A DNA stretch of 64,000 bases from Gigaspora margarita (GCA_009809945.1 WTPW01000021.1:369846-433845), one strand, 5' to 3'. Positions 48,581 through 60,860 are shown, counted from the first letter of the stretch. Notes: generated by a model from the letters alone, not told the origin. Program-made: numbers and translations.

Positions 48581-48768
48581 CAGTTATCCTTCTATATAAT
48601 CACATAGTTTGGCACATAGTAAATTTTTTTAAAAAATGTGCTTATAAAGGAGTTGTGCTTATATGTAAGTCTTTTTCTTATAAATTAAAATTATAGTTTT
48701 GGTCTAATTATAAATATAATTATATACAATGTGATTGCATATAATGTGACCATATAGAGGGTCAACTG
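48581..48768. mobile_element. 188-bp CAGT-ended MITE, TA duplication
   Basis: The left CAGTTATCCTTCTATATAAT and the inverted right CAGTTGACCCTCTATATGGT, both then TCACAT. TA at 48579-48580 and 48769-48770. Internal GTGCTTATAAAGGAGTTGTG is shared with the element at 61572-61758. Confidence 0.85.
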
Positions 48769-48968
48769 TAAGAGCCATATTACGATCATGATCTAAAAGG
48801 CATTTCACTGCTTTAATCAAATTATTACAATAATGAATAAGTTGTATAATATATTTAGTTACAAAAGTTAGGGCGCTAACATTTATTAGATAATATTTTA
48901 GAGGGTGTGGCGTCAAGAAAATCTTATCTTAGTTCAATTTGATTGATATTACCTGGGGTGGAGGAACC

Positions 48969-49197
48969 ACCCTAGCATCACCACCCTAAAAAATTTCGCT
49001 ACTATTTCGCCAGCCAATCGGATTTCGAGATCAGGTGTAACGCGAAGAACGCAAAAAATCAAAACTAACAAAAAGTTTTCCTTACGAAATTTTGGTATCA
49101 ATAAGCCCTTTCTAACCTAATTTAATAGCAAACCTTAACCCTAATTTAACTGCGAAAATTTTTTTAGCGAAATTTTTTAAGTTGGTGACGCTAGGGT
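48969..49197. mobile_element. 229-bp MITE
   Basis: The left ACCCTAGCATCACC and the inverted right ACCCTAGCGTCACC, then AAAAAATTTCGCTA in both arms. Its interior GATCAGGTGTAACGCG resembles 11465-11775. No target duplication was resolved. Confidence 0.7.
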
Positions 49198-49238
49198 CTT
49201 AAACCGTACCCATCTCTAGTCGTGACATACAATATACA

Positions 49239-50233
49239 GTATATATGTCGTACGTCGAAATGGTTATTGTGGATTTAGAATCCACTTAGGTTGGAACGGA
49301 ATTCCAAATGTAACCCAAGTTGATACGAAATTTAAAAGCAATCTTTGATTCTAAATTGATAATCGTAAATTTAATATCAAGTTGATTTTAAATTCGATGC
49401 AACAATATAGTTGATTGATGTAACAATTGTTAAATAAATAATTTACATCATAAATTGTCAAGATAAAATACAAATTTTTGATTATTTTATTATTTCACTT
49501 TTTCGTCCTTTGCAAAAACACTCTATCCGATAACCAAACCTCAAGATTATCCATTTTTGCATCATAATGCATTTGAAGAAATGCTTTCCAAATATCTTAG
49601 CAGCAAATCGTAGTCGACGTAAAACCTTTTTAGCACGTAAAGACTTTGATTTTGTTATTAAGGTTTTACATAGATCCAGCAAATGCAAGAAAACGATCGA
49701 AAGACACTAAATCCTCAAATGACATATTGCTTGGATACAAATCCGGCATTATTGGATTACTTGTAAGTTTCTAGAATTAGATGTTGTAGTGCAGTCGACC
49801 CTGGATATATGAATGTTCCTATAATGACCGTCAGATATAACGAATACAGCATTTTCTATAACGAATTTTTTTTCAACGCACGTAAGCATTTATGAAGTAA
49901 TCTTCCTCACAAATAGATAATATTAAATACAAATGCAAAAAACGCGTGTGAAAGAATCATTGTAAATGAAAAAATATGACCCTGCGGAAATACTAATCAT
50001 GATGCAAAAACTTCATGTAATGCTTTTAAATTTAATTAATAAATAAACTCTGTCTTAAGCGACTTAACTTTCAAAACAAAGTACTCGTGAAATAATTTGG
50101 AATACACTTAATTTTAGTGTAGGTTGAATTAGAATTCTTTAACGACTCCAATTCTATTACAACCTACGTTTATTTGGAATCAACCTAGGTGGATTCTAAA
50201 TCCACAATAATTTCATTCCGACGTACGACATAT
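49239..50233. mobile_element. 1.0-kb inverted-repeat element
   Basis: The left TATATATGTCGTACGTCG followed by TATTGTGGATTTAGAATCCAC pairs with the right GTGGATTCTAAATCCACAAT and CGACGTACGACATATATA. The interior AATCCA/GGAATC words recur. A pogo-like end (CAGTCGACCCTGGATATATG, 49792) lies inside without a visible partner. A 68-codon minus-strand frame at 49688-49482 is basic but unrecognised. Confidence 0.7.
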
Positions 50234-53106
50234 ATATCGTAAAAACGCGAAATAACGTTTTATTATATATTTTGTAATAAATAATAATTGATATAACATA
50301 GCTAATAAAAATAAATAAATCTAATTTATTTACTAGCTAATTGTAAAGCTACCGTAAAGTTATAATAAGTAAACCATAATTGTTATAAATATTTTAAAAA
50401 GATTATAAAATTAATTTTAATAAAATTCATTTAATAAAATTTATAGTTAATATTAGTAACTAAAGCAAAAATAGACGGAATCTAAAATTTGTGAATATTA
50501 TAAAATTTTCAATTTTTGGAGTATACTTTTTTGACTTTTTTTGCAAATAGATTAGAACAAATCTAAATAGAGACTTCAAAATTTTAAAATTAACCAATTT
50601 TAGCTTTAGCCCGTATATTTAACAAACGGTATTGATATTCTATTGTTAATGGTAAATATTGTTTATTTTATTATTCTATTTCTTTATTAGTAATTTTTAA
50701 TATTAAATTATTTTAAATAGTTATAGACATATATTTAGTTTTCTAATTGTTTTTTTTTATTATTTTACAAAAATCTAAAATTTCTGTATAAAGTTTTTAA
50801 TATAACTATTATATATTAATTATATTATTATTATAATATAACAAATAATAATAATATAAAAACATTAAAAAAATATATTATTAACTCTCTAGTGAACTTA
50901 CTAAAATTATATTGCTGCTCTTTTCAAATTCTGTGATCATCAAATTTCATACATATTGGAAGTTTAATATCATAATACAAGCCTGTGATTTGCTAAAATT
51001 ATATTAGTAAATTTTTATACTCAGTTTTAATGTTATAAAAGCTTATAGATGCAGACTTATTTGAATCACTAGTTACATCTCAATTGTGCTTTATTTTATA
51101 GACCGATTTTTTATATAGAACGTAACTAAGTGATGTCATAAGTCTGCAAAGTTCTGATAGTTGATCCTTTTCAAACTTTGAGCAAGGTTTCACAACATTA
51201 GCCGATCGATTTCATTATCGAATGTTACAAATTATTTTAAAATATCTTCAAATTTCAAAAATTAACAGAATATTAGCAAGATACTGTCTTTCAAAAATTA
51301 ACAGAATATTAGCAAGATACTGTCTTTCAATTAAAGTTTGTAAAAAGTTAAATGAATAACAATAAGAATATTAGCAAGATACTGCCTTTCAATTAAAGTT
51401 TGTAAAAAGATAAATGAATAACAATAAGATTTTATTTTTATCTAGTCAATAAAATAGTGATTTAATATACAAATAGATGTCATACTATTACTGAAAATTA
51501 AATATGTGAGGAATCTTTGGCAATTCATAAAAAAAGAAATTATAATAATGAATTTTAAAAAATTTTAACATCATCAAATGATTACAATAATTTGAAAAGC
51601 ATAATAACTTGTACCAAATTACTGTAAATTATTGTAATCGAATGCTTATAGTTTTAAAAAGGTTTCATGATTAAATTATTAGTTAAGTTTTCAAAGAAGT
51701 ATAGGTAGTTTGATGATAACGATTTCAAAAAACGGTTTTTTCCGTCAATTTTTTGTATCTAATCATTAGTTTTTATGCTTTGAAAAAACATTATTCAGTT
51801 GTACAAATAACCAGATTTTTGTATATTATTATATAATTTGAATTATCAGTTAAAAGGTACAGTTCCCAAGAATTGTCCTTTAAAAATTTCAAAAAATTTC
51901 CGACTTTATGAATCATTATTTATATCATTCAACTAAGCCTAAATGGTAAACCAGATCTAAAATAATTAATAATTTTTACATATATAAAATAAACTTCATG
52001 TATGATATCTAAGAATTAAACCGGCCGCTCATTCATCTAAATATAAGATAATACCATCTGGCAATAAACAAAGCTGTAGGAATTTTTCGCTAATATCTTC
52101 GTATTACCTGAAGCTGAAATGTTTAAAATCAAGTTTTGCAATAATTCAACTTTAGGAAAAACTCACTTTTTTTAATCATAATTAATCGATAGTTTCATCT
52201 TTTGTCATCGTTCTTCAGGTTTCATATGTGATAAAAATTTTCGTCACTAAAAAAACTGTCATCAAAAATCATGTCAGTAACGTAATGAAACAAAGTGTAC
52301 GTTGTTATATTTGATATGAAAACTTCTAAGTTTTTATTACAAGGTTGGTGAGCCACAATACTGGGGCCACAAAGAGTTAGTAATCACCTGTGAAAGTGAA
52401 GTGCCAACAGAAAGAATTAATAACCACTAGGAAGAGTATTAAAACAATAAATAAAAGAAAAACCATATACGATACTTTCCCTGTGATTTGAATTCGAATA
52501 AGTCAAATAACGATTAAATTGGAATGATCGTAATATTACTTGTAAACTTTTTTGACTCAAAAATAAAATAAAGCTAAAATTAAGGTTAATTATTTTTGTG
52601 CTTACTACTCTATTTTTACTGCCTTTTTGATGTTGGTTGCATGTATGTTTGTAAATTACTACCGTTTTTGCATGGAGTCTTTTATATTTCATGATCAGGG
52701 CACACCCTTGTATTTGTTGCCTTTGAGACTTAAACCCGACTTTTCTCAATCTTTATTAAGCCACTCAGCACTTAAGTGACCGACGATCTCATTGCAAGCT
52801 TTTTATAATTCTAAATATAATTCTCTATCGGTTTTTTTGTAGATTTTTTTTTCATTGGATCTATATAAATGTTTCAATATCAACATTTTCCTCGGTTTCA
52901 CTATTATTTTTATTTCAACATTAAATAAACAAATATAATTTATACTTAATAAAAGATTGTAAACCTTCAATTTATCCATTTTTTTTCACTTGAAAACATT
53001 TAATTTGAGAAAATTTTTTAAATTTATTCGGAGAATAGAATTAATATTGTTACGAAATTTTTTGTTAAATTATTCCCTACGTATGTTTTTTCTTGTATTG
53101 ATAGTA
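50234..53106. other. Gene-less AT-rich stretch
   Basis: No gene is supported. The open frame at 52749-52417 (minus) has no recognisable domain. A local tandem duplication lies at about 51250-51430. Confidence 0.5.
51250..51430. repeat. Local tandem duplications
   Basis: AATATTAGCAAGATACTG occurs three times; two copies share a 42-bp unit with TTTCAAAAATTAACAG, and two share a 66-70 bp unit ending TAAATGAATAACAATAAGA. Confidence 0.75.
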
Positions 53107-53462
53107 TTTCCCTCCGTAAATGCATCCCCCAAAATGCATAACCTCTTTAAATGCATCCCCTAAATGCATAACCTCTTTAAATGTATCCCCCTAAATGCAT
53201 AACCTCTTTAAATGCATATTAATTATCTGGCCCATTGATGGGCTTAATAAATAAGTGCATATTCTTTTATTCTGCAAATGCATATTATTTTCTTGGCGTA
53301 AATGCATATCATGTGACTGTAGGCCAATCAAATTGACTCGTTCGAGATAATTTTATCACGGGACTTAACATAAGTAAATAAAAGTTCCCTAAATACAACC
53401 CTCCTTAAATGCATACCTCAGAGCTGGCCCCAATGATATGCATTTAGAGAGGTCTGACTGTA
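53107..53462. mobile_element. About 355-bp CAGTC-ended MITE with an internal tandem repeat
   Basis: The right end, read inward, is CAGTCAGACCTCTCTAAATG with TA beyond (53463-53464). The left end is decayed (TTTCCCTCCGTAAATGCAT after TA at 53105-53106). Three copies of TAAATGCATAACCTCTTTAA lie near the left end. It is close to the family at 20916. Confidence 0.65.
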
Positions 53463-53464
53463 AC

Positions 53465-54285
53465 ATACCTTAACCTTTACCTATCAACTAATTTCCTTAA
53501 TAATCAACTATTATTAAATCTGTATCTATTAATAAAGCATTCACCCCGTATAACTTAGGCTAGCCAAAGACAAATTATCATGTATAAACATTACTCTCCC
53601 GATACATGTACAGGAGTAACAATCAAATCTTTCCTAGATTTTCTCCGAACGTAAAAACATTGAAAGTAGATTATTTAAATTTCTCACAATAAATTGGTCC
53701 ACAGTGATTGCATTTATGAAGCCACTTGCGCACTTATGAAGAAATATAAATCGATCAAGGCCTTAAAAAAGCTTAACTGCATTAAGTGTAATTTAAAAAT
53801 ACCCGACTTACGCCCATTCGATAATATGAATCAAAGATTTCGTAAAACAACCGTTTTTTTTAGTTAGAAATTACAATAAAATCATGCTTTATAAATTTAA
53901 TCACGCGAATTTTATTTATTATTCAAACAACTTTAATCAATTTAAAATTACATCTTATAAAGTTTTGTTTAAAAAACTCCTTATACAAATACATATGTGC
54001 ATCATCACAAACTTCGGATGTTCATAAAATCACATAGATGGTAATTATTTTCTGATATAAATTTATTAAATTACAAAGTTATATAACAATTTATATAAAC
54101 TTATGTTTCTTGCATAACTAATTAAAATTTTTTGTAGATTCATATTGTTTCTTTCAAGCTATCTTATAGAAAAAAGTTCGTTATGATGGTGTGATCACAA
54201 AGACATATTTTATAAATTCTTGAAGGGCATCAATGACAAAATATATGTTAGATAGGTATTGGTTTTTGCGGGACTTTTTCCATGT
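53465..54285. other. Gene-less stretch downstream of the HMG-box gene
   Basis: AT-rich, nothing recognised. Confidence 0.4.
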
Positions 54286-54480
54286 TTGCGTTAATGTCGA
54301 GTGGGCAAGTAAAATTATATCATTCACATTTAGTAAAAAGATTATTTAGACAGATAAAATTGATAAGGGGTTAGCGCTAGATTTGCATTAACGCCGATTG
54401 AGCAAAGGTAAGTAATGTCATCCACACTTAATGAAAGTATGGTTTCGTCAGGCGGAAAAGATTGAAGAGGGACTAGATTA
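54286..54480. repeat. Two diverged tandem copies of a unit of about 97 bp, touching the HMG-box 3' end
   Basis: TTTGCGTTAATGTCGAGTGG at 54286 and TTTGCATTAACGCCGATTGA at 54382 each lead through GTAATRTCATYCACAYTTA and a GAYARAATTGAWRAGGG end. The second copy reaches the stop codon region of the HMG-box gene, so the duplication involves its 3' untranslated region. Confidence 0.6.
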
Positions 54481-54907
54481 TCGACGAGTTCTGGTTCTTG
54501 TGGAACCTTTTCCTTATTTGTATCATAGACAATCTGGTATGTTTCTTCTCTTGTCTCCTTTTTTGTAAAAGGTCGTCGACACGCATTGAAACTTCCGCAT
54601 AGGCCTTCTTAACCTTCTTACTTTCATTTTTCCATGAATTGGCTGCCGTTTTTGATAATTCAGTCATCTTTATCTTCATACCACTAGCAATCACACGTTT
54701 GGTATATTCTTTTCTATAGAGGAAAAATGCGTTTAAACTTTTATTGCGTCCCCTTGCCAGCTCTTCAACATCAAGCTTTTGTATTTCCGATATATTTGGC
54801 ATCTTGATGTCCATTTTGTCCATTTTGTGATGCGAATATAATGGATTTAAAGGTTTGTTTTTAGCGAAAGATTTTTTAGTATTTGTACGGAAAGGGAAAT
54901 CTCTCAA
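54473..54907 (-). CDS. HMG-box protein (MATA_HMG-like), 144 aa, single exon
   Basis: The HMG box covers about residues 54-115: RNKSLNAFFLYRKEYTK forms the N-terminal wing and helix 1, KMTELSKTAANSWKN helix 2 with the core Trp92, and KVKKAYAEVSMRVDDL helix 3. Lys/Arg-rich stretches follow (QKRRQEKK, IRKRFHK), fitting nuclear DNA binding. Rhizophagus encodes many small proteins with a MATA-type HMG box; the group takes its name from mating-type genes, but most copies are not at a mating locus. The N-terminal 50 residues are basic then acidic and carry three alternative methionines (29, 32, 36); the first ATG is used as it keeps the longest frame. Target genes are unknown. No homeodomain mating-type genes lie nearby. 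Confidence 0.88.
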   Translation of the reverse strand: MRDFPFRTNTKKSFAKNKPLNPLYSHHKMDKMDIKMPNISEIQKLDVEELARGRNKSLNAFFLYRKEYTKRVIASGMKIKMTELSKTAANSWKNESKKVKKAYAEVSMRVDDLLQKRRQEKKHTRLSMIQIRKRFHKNQNSSII

Positions 54908-55206
54908 TTATATATACTCAATGCTAAAATATTTCCGAAGACCGAAATTGTATAATTAAAATTTTATTGTAATCAAAGAAATTGCCATGTTTATGCAATA
55001 CATATTTTTATATCACATGAGTTTCCGAGTTTCCTTTTTCAAAGAATAAAATAGGTAGACAAATTGTTTTGATTAACCGGAGCGAAGCGAAGGAGGCAGA
55101 TTTTGTGTCCAGTGACGTCATTTATTTATTGCCCAATAAGAAACCATAAATCAACAGATAACGGAACAGGTTATGGGAAACAATGCCATGCATTAACCTA
55201 ATTTTG
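54908..55206. other. Upstream flank of the HMG-box gene
   Basis: AT-rich, with a GGAGCGAAGCGAAGGAGG word near 55079. No promoter element was recognised. Confidence 0.4.
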
Positions 55207-55208
55207 TA

Positions 55209-55391
55209 AGTAAATCTCTTTATATCGAACCTCTCTATAACGAATTCTGGATATAATGTACTACAAATTTTTGAATTTCATAATAATTTAGGTATAAAAA
55301 GAGTATGGTTTCTTAAGAAAACATAGTAATTTTATATAGCAACTTTTTTTAATAGCCAGAACCAACAGTTCATTATAGAAAGAATTGACTG
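55209..55391. mobile_element. 183-bp pogo-like MITE (weak left end)
   Basis: The right end read inward is CAGTCAATTCTTTCTATAAT; the left is AGTAAATCTCTTTATATCGA. TA at 55207-55208 and 55392-55393. The interior GTATGGTTTCTTAAGAAA recurs near 57211, in a probable relative split by the element at 56995. Confidence 0.55.
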
Positions 55392-55393
55392 TA

Positions 55394-56992
55394 TTAAATT
55401 CAACTGGAAAAAATACATTATAATAAGGACACGTACTATGTAATAAAATCAGGAATTAGCAAAGTATGTGCACGTTTTCTTTATACAATTGATTTATAAA
55501 ATATTCCGATTAACGAAATCAAGACCAACATGAAACTAAGTAAAGAATCAATTTATTTATAAAATAATTCGAATGACGATTATAACATACCCATTTAAAA
55601 GGACATATCCTTGTCCGGAAAAATGTAAATAAATTATTTGGAATGAAAACCAAAGAATAGAATCCAAAGCCCTCATTTGTATTATTTTTTCCTTTGAATG
55701 TACCATATCCAAAGGCATAGTTTTTCGCGCTTACAGTAACTTAAAATAAATAATTTCATATACGCTAATGTACTGTAGAATTCACTAAAAGATACTTAAA
55801 AAGGCCTTACAGAACTATTTTTACAAATTTCCTAATTACATTCTAAAAAAAACTCGTTTCAAAAGACTTATCATGTGTCAATGGGAGCTTTTTTTTTTAT
55901 ACATAAACACATTTGCTTGATCTAATCAGAAATCCCTTGATTTCTACATGTGAACTTAATCTAGAATTAAAATATTTGACTTAAAATCACTTCATGTAGA
56001 TTAATGCATGGTAGATCAATATCAATAACGATAAATCCTATAGTCATTGCTATTTCCTATTTAGGTCAACACCTGTTAGGCAATGGCATGCAATGCTGCA
56101 ATGGAGTCAACTTCCGAACAGTGAAGCTACTTATAGAATTTGTTTCACTTAATTGTTTTAAACATTAGTCATGAAATTCAACGTGTAAACTTGTCTTGTT
56201 AACCATAAAAATTTTTGCGTGTGATAAATGATCTAAAATAACTTATTATTTGATAACATAAATTAACTTTGATATTGAGATTATTAATGCCGAAATTGAA
56301 AATTTTTCAGCTTCAACATAGTCTAGCTATATAAATTGCACATTTTGGCCTGCAAAAAAATAAGTTCTTTTTTATTTATCATAAGTAATGAAACGCATAT
56401 TTGAGAATATAGATTTCCTAAGCATTTTAATAATCCATGAGCAGAATCTGGATGAGAAGTTATGAAATAACGAAGTGTATGGTTTACAATTACCTATAAT
56501 GATGTGTACGCAAAATATTACATTCGATTAGATAGGATAGCATAAACATAGTGATCATATACGCTCTGGTATACATGAACGTGCATGCAATTGTTTCCGA
56601 AAAATAAACTCTCAATAAAATCCTGAATCCGATTGAATAGTACCTTGAAACTTTTCTATTTATTCACCCTAAAAGAAACATCGATATTGTTCTGTTGATT
56701 TTTAAACAAATGATTCATTGTTAAGAACTCGCAGTTTGCATTGAAATATGAATTAGTACCCTGTATTTCATGGACTTCTATGTATTTATAATTCCGTAAT
56801 AAAATTAAGCTGTAGGCGTTTACATGCAAAGATTCAAAGTCAGCGGTCTCCGATAATTTGCATTCAGAGAAGGTTGAATATATTCAGATTGCAAATATTC
56901 ATAACGATAATATTAACATTTAATAATATAAATAAATAGTCAGCGTTTCCTCATAATAAGCCTCTTTATAGCGACCCCTAGATAAATCGGAT
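55394..56992. other. Gene-less AT-rich stretch
   Basis: No exon or RNA gene is supported. The end (56941-56992: CCTCTTTATAGCGACCCCTA) looks like half of a pogo-like element interrupted by the next feature. Confidence 0.45.
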
Positions 56993-56994
56993 TA

Positions 56995-57171
56995 CAGTCA
57001 ACTCTCTCTAAATGCAATTCAATGGGCCGGACTTTTAGCAACAAATATTTAGAGAACAATTAAGAAAAATTGCATTTAGAGAGATAAAACGCATATATTT
57101 GGGTCTGAAGTTAAAGTTGCATTTAAAGAGAAGTTATACTTAGAATGATTGCACATAAAGAGAGTTGACTG
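56995..57171. mobile_element. 177-bp CAGTC-ended MITE, TA duplication
   Basis: The left CAGTCAACTCTCTCTAAATG and the inverted right CAGTCAACTCTCTTTATGTG; TGCATTTARAGAG words inside. TA at 56993-56994 and 57172-57173. Confidence 0.88.
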
Positions 57172-57173
57172 TA

Positions 57174-58060
57174 AAAATTTTTAATTTTTATATTAGTTTG
57201 AAATAAAGAGAGCTATGGTTTTTAAGAAATAATTGTTAGCAATCTTTCTTTTTTATCCAAAACCTATTGACTATATATATTTAACTTTCAAAAACACAAT
57301 ATAATTTTTTCATTGTACAAATGCAGAAATATAACATAAAAGGGAAGGTTTTTATTTGCTTTATTATTTTGCGATTTCTTAATTTTAACAGTTTTTCTTT
57401 TTTATATACAATTCCTGATCTGCACCTTCAAGTTTCTCTATTATTGATAATTTTTTATTGAATGGTTTTTTCTATCTTTCATCAATTTTCTATTTATTCA
57501 TTATACAGAAACAACTTAAGTAGGATTCTGTGCTTTACAACCAAATTATATTTTATAATGGCAGATAGTTAAATAATTTTCTTATTGATATATTGCGAGC
57601 TTTTTTTTATAATTGCAATAAACTTACAACTTTTTGGTTTTTTCGTTGTATGCATAAATGTTCTATTATTAAAATTGCCTTTGGTTTCAATATTATTTTT
57701 ACTTCTGCATTAAATTAATAGATATTATTCATAAAGAGAATGGAAACCTTGGAACTATTTTTATTCGTATATTTTCAGAGATCGGAATTATTTTTATTAC
57801 GAAAATTTTTGATTAAAACTTCTCTACATATACTTATCTTGTATTTCTTTGTACCGGGAACGTAACGTATGGTTCTACTCGAGTTCGTTAAACGTATAAA
57901 AAAAAAACCATTGGGTAAATTAGTGGCCGACCAAAAATTTGCTGGTCAAATTGGTCAGTTGGATATGTAAACTGGTCAAATTAGTCAAATCAATTATAAT
58001 AAATTATAAATAAGAATAATAATTACCTAATTATATAATTACAAAATTGCGCTGATTAAT
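57174..58060. other. Gene-less AT-rich stretch
   Basis: Nothing coding. Near 57920-57990 GGTCAAATTGGTCA words recur, loosely like the block at 60757. Confidence 0.45.
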
Positions 58061-59190
58061 AGATTGTGAGTAAAACATTAATCGCTGTCTAACCTCAATA
58101 TCAAACATGCAAAGTTAATTAAATATTTGCCACAACCAACCAGTCCGCTTATGAAAAAAAATAAGCTTAGTATAATTAATAGGATTCTGTTTGGTCATTA
58201 TTAGCTTTGCTATATCGAGGTTAGATGTATTATTTGTTAAAGCCAATTAATATAAAGAATTAATCAATTATTATTAATTTTTTAGATCGTAGGTGTAAAA
58301 TTTTAATAAAGAGTGCTTATATCCGCAAATAATATGTTTATATTTCAATTAATTATGTGAATTATTAGAAAGTATGTGTAAATTTAAAATTTACTAATTA
58401 AGATTTTTGTGAATTAATAATAATTAATTATATTGATATTTATTACTAGAGAGTGTGTATAAAATTTTATGTATAAATTTTAAGTATGATCATTATTAAT
58501 TCTTATATGTATAATAATAAATTAAAATATTCTAATTAATTATAAGGGAGTAAGTATAAAAATTAACTATTCATTTTTTAAAGTATAAATTCAACATTAA
58601 TTAAACCAATACTAATCGTATTATATTAAATTTTTCAGGTTGTAAGTATAAATTTCCATTAAATATGTTTGCAGATCATATATATTTTTTAAATTAAATA
58701 CAACAAATACCATTTTGTAGTTTGTGAGTGTAAATTTTAAATGTCCAAGCTTTCATGATAATTAATTTTAACATATTCTAAGTGAATATATAATTACAGA
58801 AAGTGCGTATATTTTCAAAGATATTCTATCATAAAGTCAGAACTTCATAACGAACTTATAATACTAATCGATTATATAAATTCAGAAAGTGAATATGAAT
58901 TTTTTTTTAAACATAATTATTATAAATCACGATTTGTAATGAATTAACAATATCAAACTCATTTTATTAATATTCAGAATGTAGGTACAAAGTTCGTAAA
59001 TGTTAATTTATTAGATCTGCTTTTAAAGTTATTATCCTATCAAATAAATAAATCGCAGGAAGTGAGTATAAAATTTTAAAAAATATTTTTATTAAATTTC
59101 ACTAATTCTGATTAATTACATAAATTATAGAATGTAAGTAAAGTATGAATTTAATAATGATACCTGAAGTTTAACGAAACTATCAATTAT

Positions 59191-59418
59191 TGTCGCAGCT
59201 GATGCTGAAAACGGCTGATGCTGAAATTTGGGGTCGCGATTTGAAAATATATGCCCTACTAAAATCCACATATACTCTTTAATAATCAAATCTAACCCTA
59301 AACCCTAACCCAACCCTAAAAAAAAAACTGACAAAATTACCCCAAAAAATTTTTAAAAAATTTGTATCAAAATAGGTCAAAATTTCAGCATCAGCCGTTT
59401 TCAGCATCAGCTACAACA
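59191..59418. mobile_element. 228-bp MITE with 5-bp duplication and telomere-like core (first copy)
   Basis: It starts TGTCGCAGCTGATGCTGAAA, followed by ACGGCTGATGCTGAAAT, and ends with the inverse (TTTCAGCATCAGCTACAACA). ATTAT flanks both sides (59186-59190, 59419-59423). The interior has CCCTAAACCCTAACCCAACC. Confidence 0.88.
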
Positions 59419-60021
59419 ATTATTATTGTTATGGCACAAAAATTGTCGATTCTGTGATCACGGCCATTAATTACACAACAATGATCACCCTACGTTAAAC
59501 ATTAATATTATTACAAAAAAAAGAATTATTTTTTATGAAACTTAATAGTTGAAGGTTGCTTGCCATGACAGGTTTGAGTTAGACTTTATGGGTTGCACAT
59601 GATATTACAGCCAAGCTGGAAATAATCGCAGAACTGCCATTTTGTGCCATGGCAAAATAATTTTTGATTGACGAATTGATAAATAACAAAACCTACGGCG
59701 AGACATATATCAATTAATGATATATAGCTACTGTATTGCTCTGCAAATGTTAAATACAGGCTATTATGACATAGTTTGTCGTGACTAGCATTAAGTTTTA
59801 ATCGTCACTTACAGAACCTACTCATAATTATGGCTATTTTCTGATAATAGTTGAAATCATTCATGATAATAATTTCACATACAGGAATGAAATGTATATA
59901 AAATTTTAGATAGATTATTAAAGTTTCTGCACGAAATTAGTTGTCAAAATATTTGGTGCGCAAATTTTTATTAGGCAAAATATTATTAGTTAGTTTAATT
60001 TAACAAAAAATAACACACTAA

Positions 60022-60075
60022 ATCGGTGTAGTAGTTGAACCATGATCGTATGATCACCAGTTCAAGTTTAGTAAT
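60022..60075 (+). other. tRNA-like remnant, possibly a SINE head
   Basis: TCGGTGTAGTAGTTGAACCA resembles an A-box region and CAGTTCAAGTTTAG a B box about 30 nt later. The stems do not close well, so this is not a functional tRNA. Sequence to about 60300 may be the body of a SINE. Confidence 0.35.
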
Positions 60076-60756
60076 AAGCGATAACCTTTCTAGGATCACA
60101 ACTGAAGACCAATTACAGTGAAGTAACGCACTTCAAAATTTAAAAACCAATAAAGGAATCCTCGCATCAGTTGTGAAATTCTGGAGGATTGGAATCGTTA
60201 TCTTGTGAAGTTGTCAACTTGATGTTAATGTTAGCAATCTATTGTGATTAATCTTAACAATTAACAAGGTCTTTTATTCTTGACTATTTATTTCTGCAGA
60301 AATGAAAATTATTACATTCATAATTTGGCTTCTTTTGTAGGAAATAAAATAAGAACAATTCGATTAGCTAGTCATGTCAAAATATTTGCATAATTATTAT
60401 TTATAATTCGTCAAACACAAAGTTTCGTTAGATATTGTATGTGGAAATAGTTGATCAGGAATACTAACAATATTTATAAAATTTTATAATCAAATTTCAA
60501 TAATATGAATTATAGAAAGTGAGCATTAATTCTAAGAATTAAAATTTGAAAAAGTATGTAAGCTAGTCAATACACTTAATATTTTTATATATCGTAGCAT
60601 GTAAGTATAATTTTCAAGAATACTATGACAAAAGCTTATGTAGTAAATAACTAAATATTTGTTGTATTATAGGTAATCATCGCAATCAAATGGTTTGAAA
60701 TACCAGAAAAGCTTCAAGGGCTGTTTAAAAAAGCGATAGTCCATATGAATTAGGGA

Positions 60757-60860
60757 TGGGCACGGTCCGGTCATGACCGGTCATAACCGGTCAATGACCG
60801 TGACCGATATTAGCCGGTCAGAGCGGTTTGACCGACCGGTCAAGATTATGACCGATGCCA
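60757..60860. repeat. ACCGGTCA-rich foldback block
   Basis: GGTCATGACCGGTCATAACC and further GACCGGT/ACCGGTCA words, about eight in 100 bp, make it highly self-complementary. It looks like one end of a foldback or hAT-like element (preceded by TAGGGATGGGCACGGTC). Confidence 0.65.

Larger units (their letters stand above)
58060..60615. repeat. Degenerate tandem array, period about 85 bp, each unit with a GTRAGTATAAA word
   Basis: A core reading roughly AGAAAGTRAGTATAAAATTT occurs at 58289, 58372, 58453, 58550, 58642, 58734, 58803, 58889, 58981, 59062 and 59133: ten steps of 69-97 bp, mean 84. Further copies are at 58066, 59894, 60519 and 60601 (the last two 82 bp apart). Between cores is TTAATTAATTATATAAATTA-like text. 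Units are strongly diverged, and the array is split by later insertions, including the element at 59191-59418. No reading frame persists. Confidence 0.6.

Noticed and set aside
49792-49815. CAGTCGACCCTGGATATATG as a complete MITE
   Set aside because: No inverted partner with TA was found within the enclosing element.
52417-52749. 110-codon minus-strand open frame
   Set aside because: No domain, no convincing splice context and ordinary AT-rich composition.
60022-60075. Functional tRNA gene
   Set aside because: A- and B-box-like words are present but the acceptor and anticodon stems do not pair properly.
58060-60615. CRISPR-like array
   Set aside because: Eukaryotic context; the repeats are strongly diverged and there are no identical direct repeats with unique spacers.
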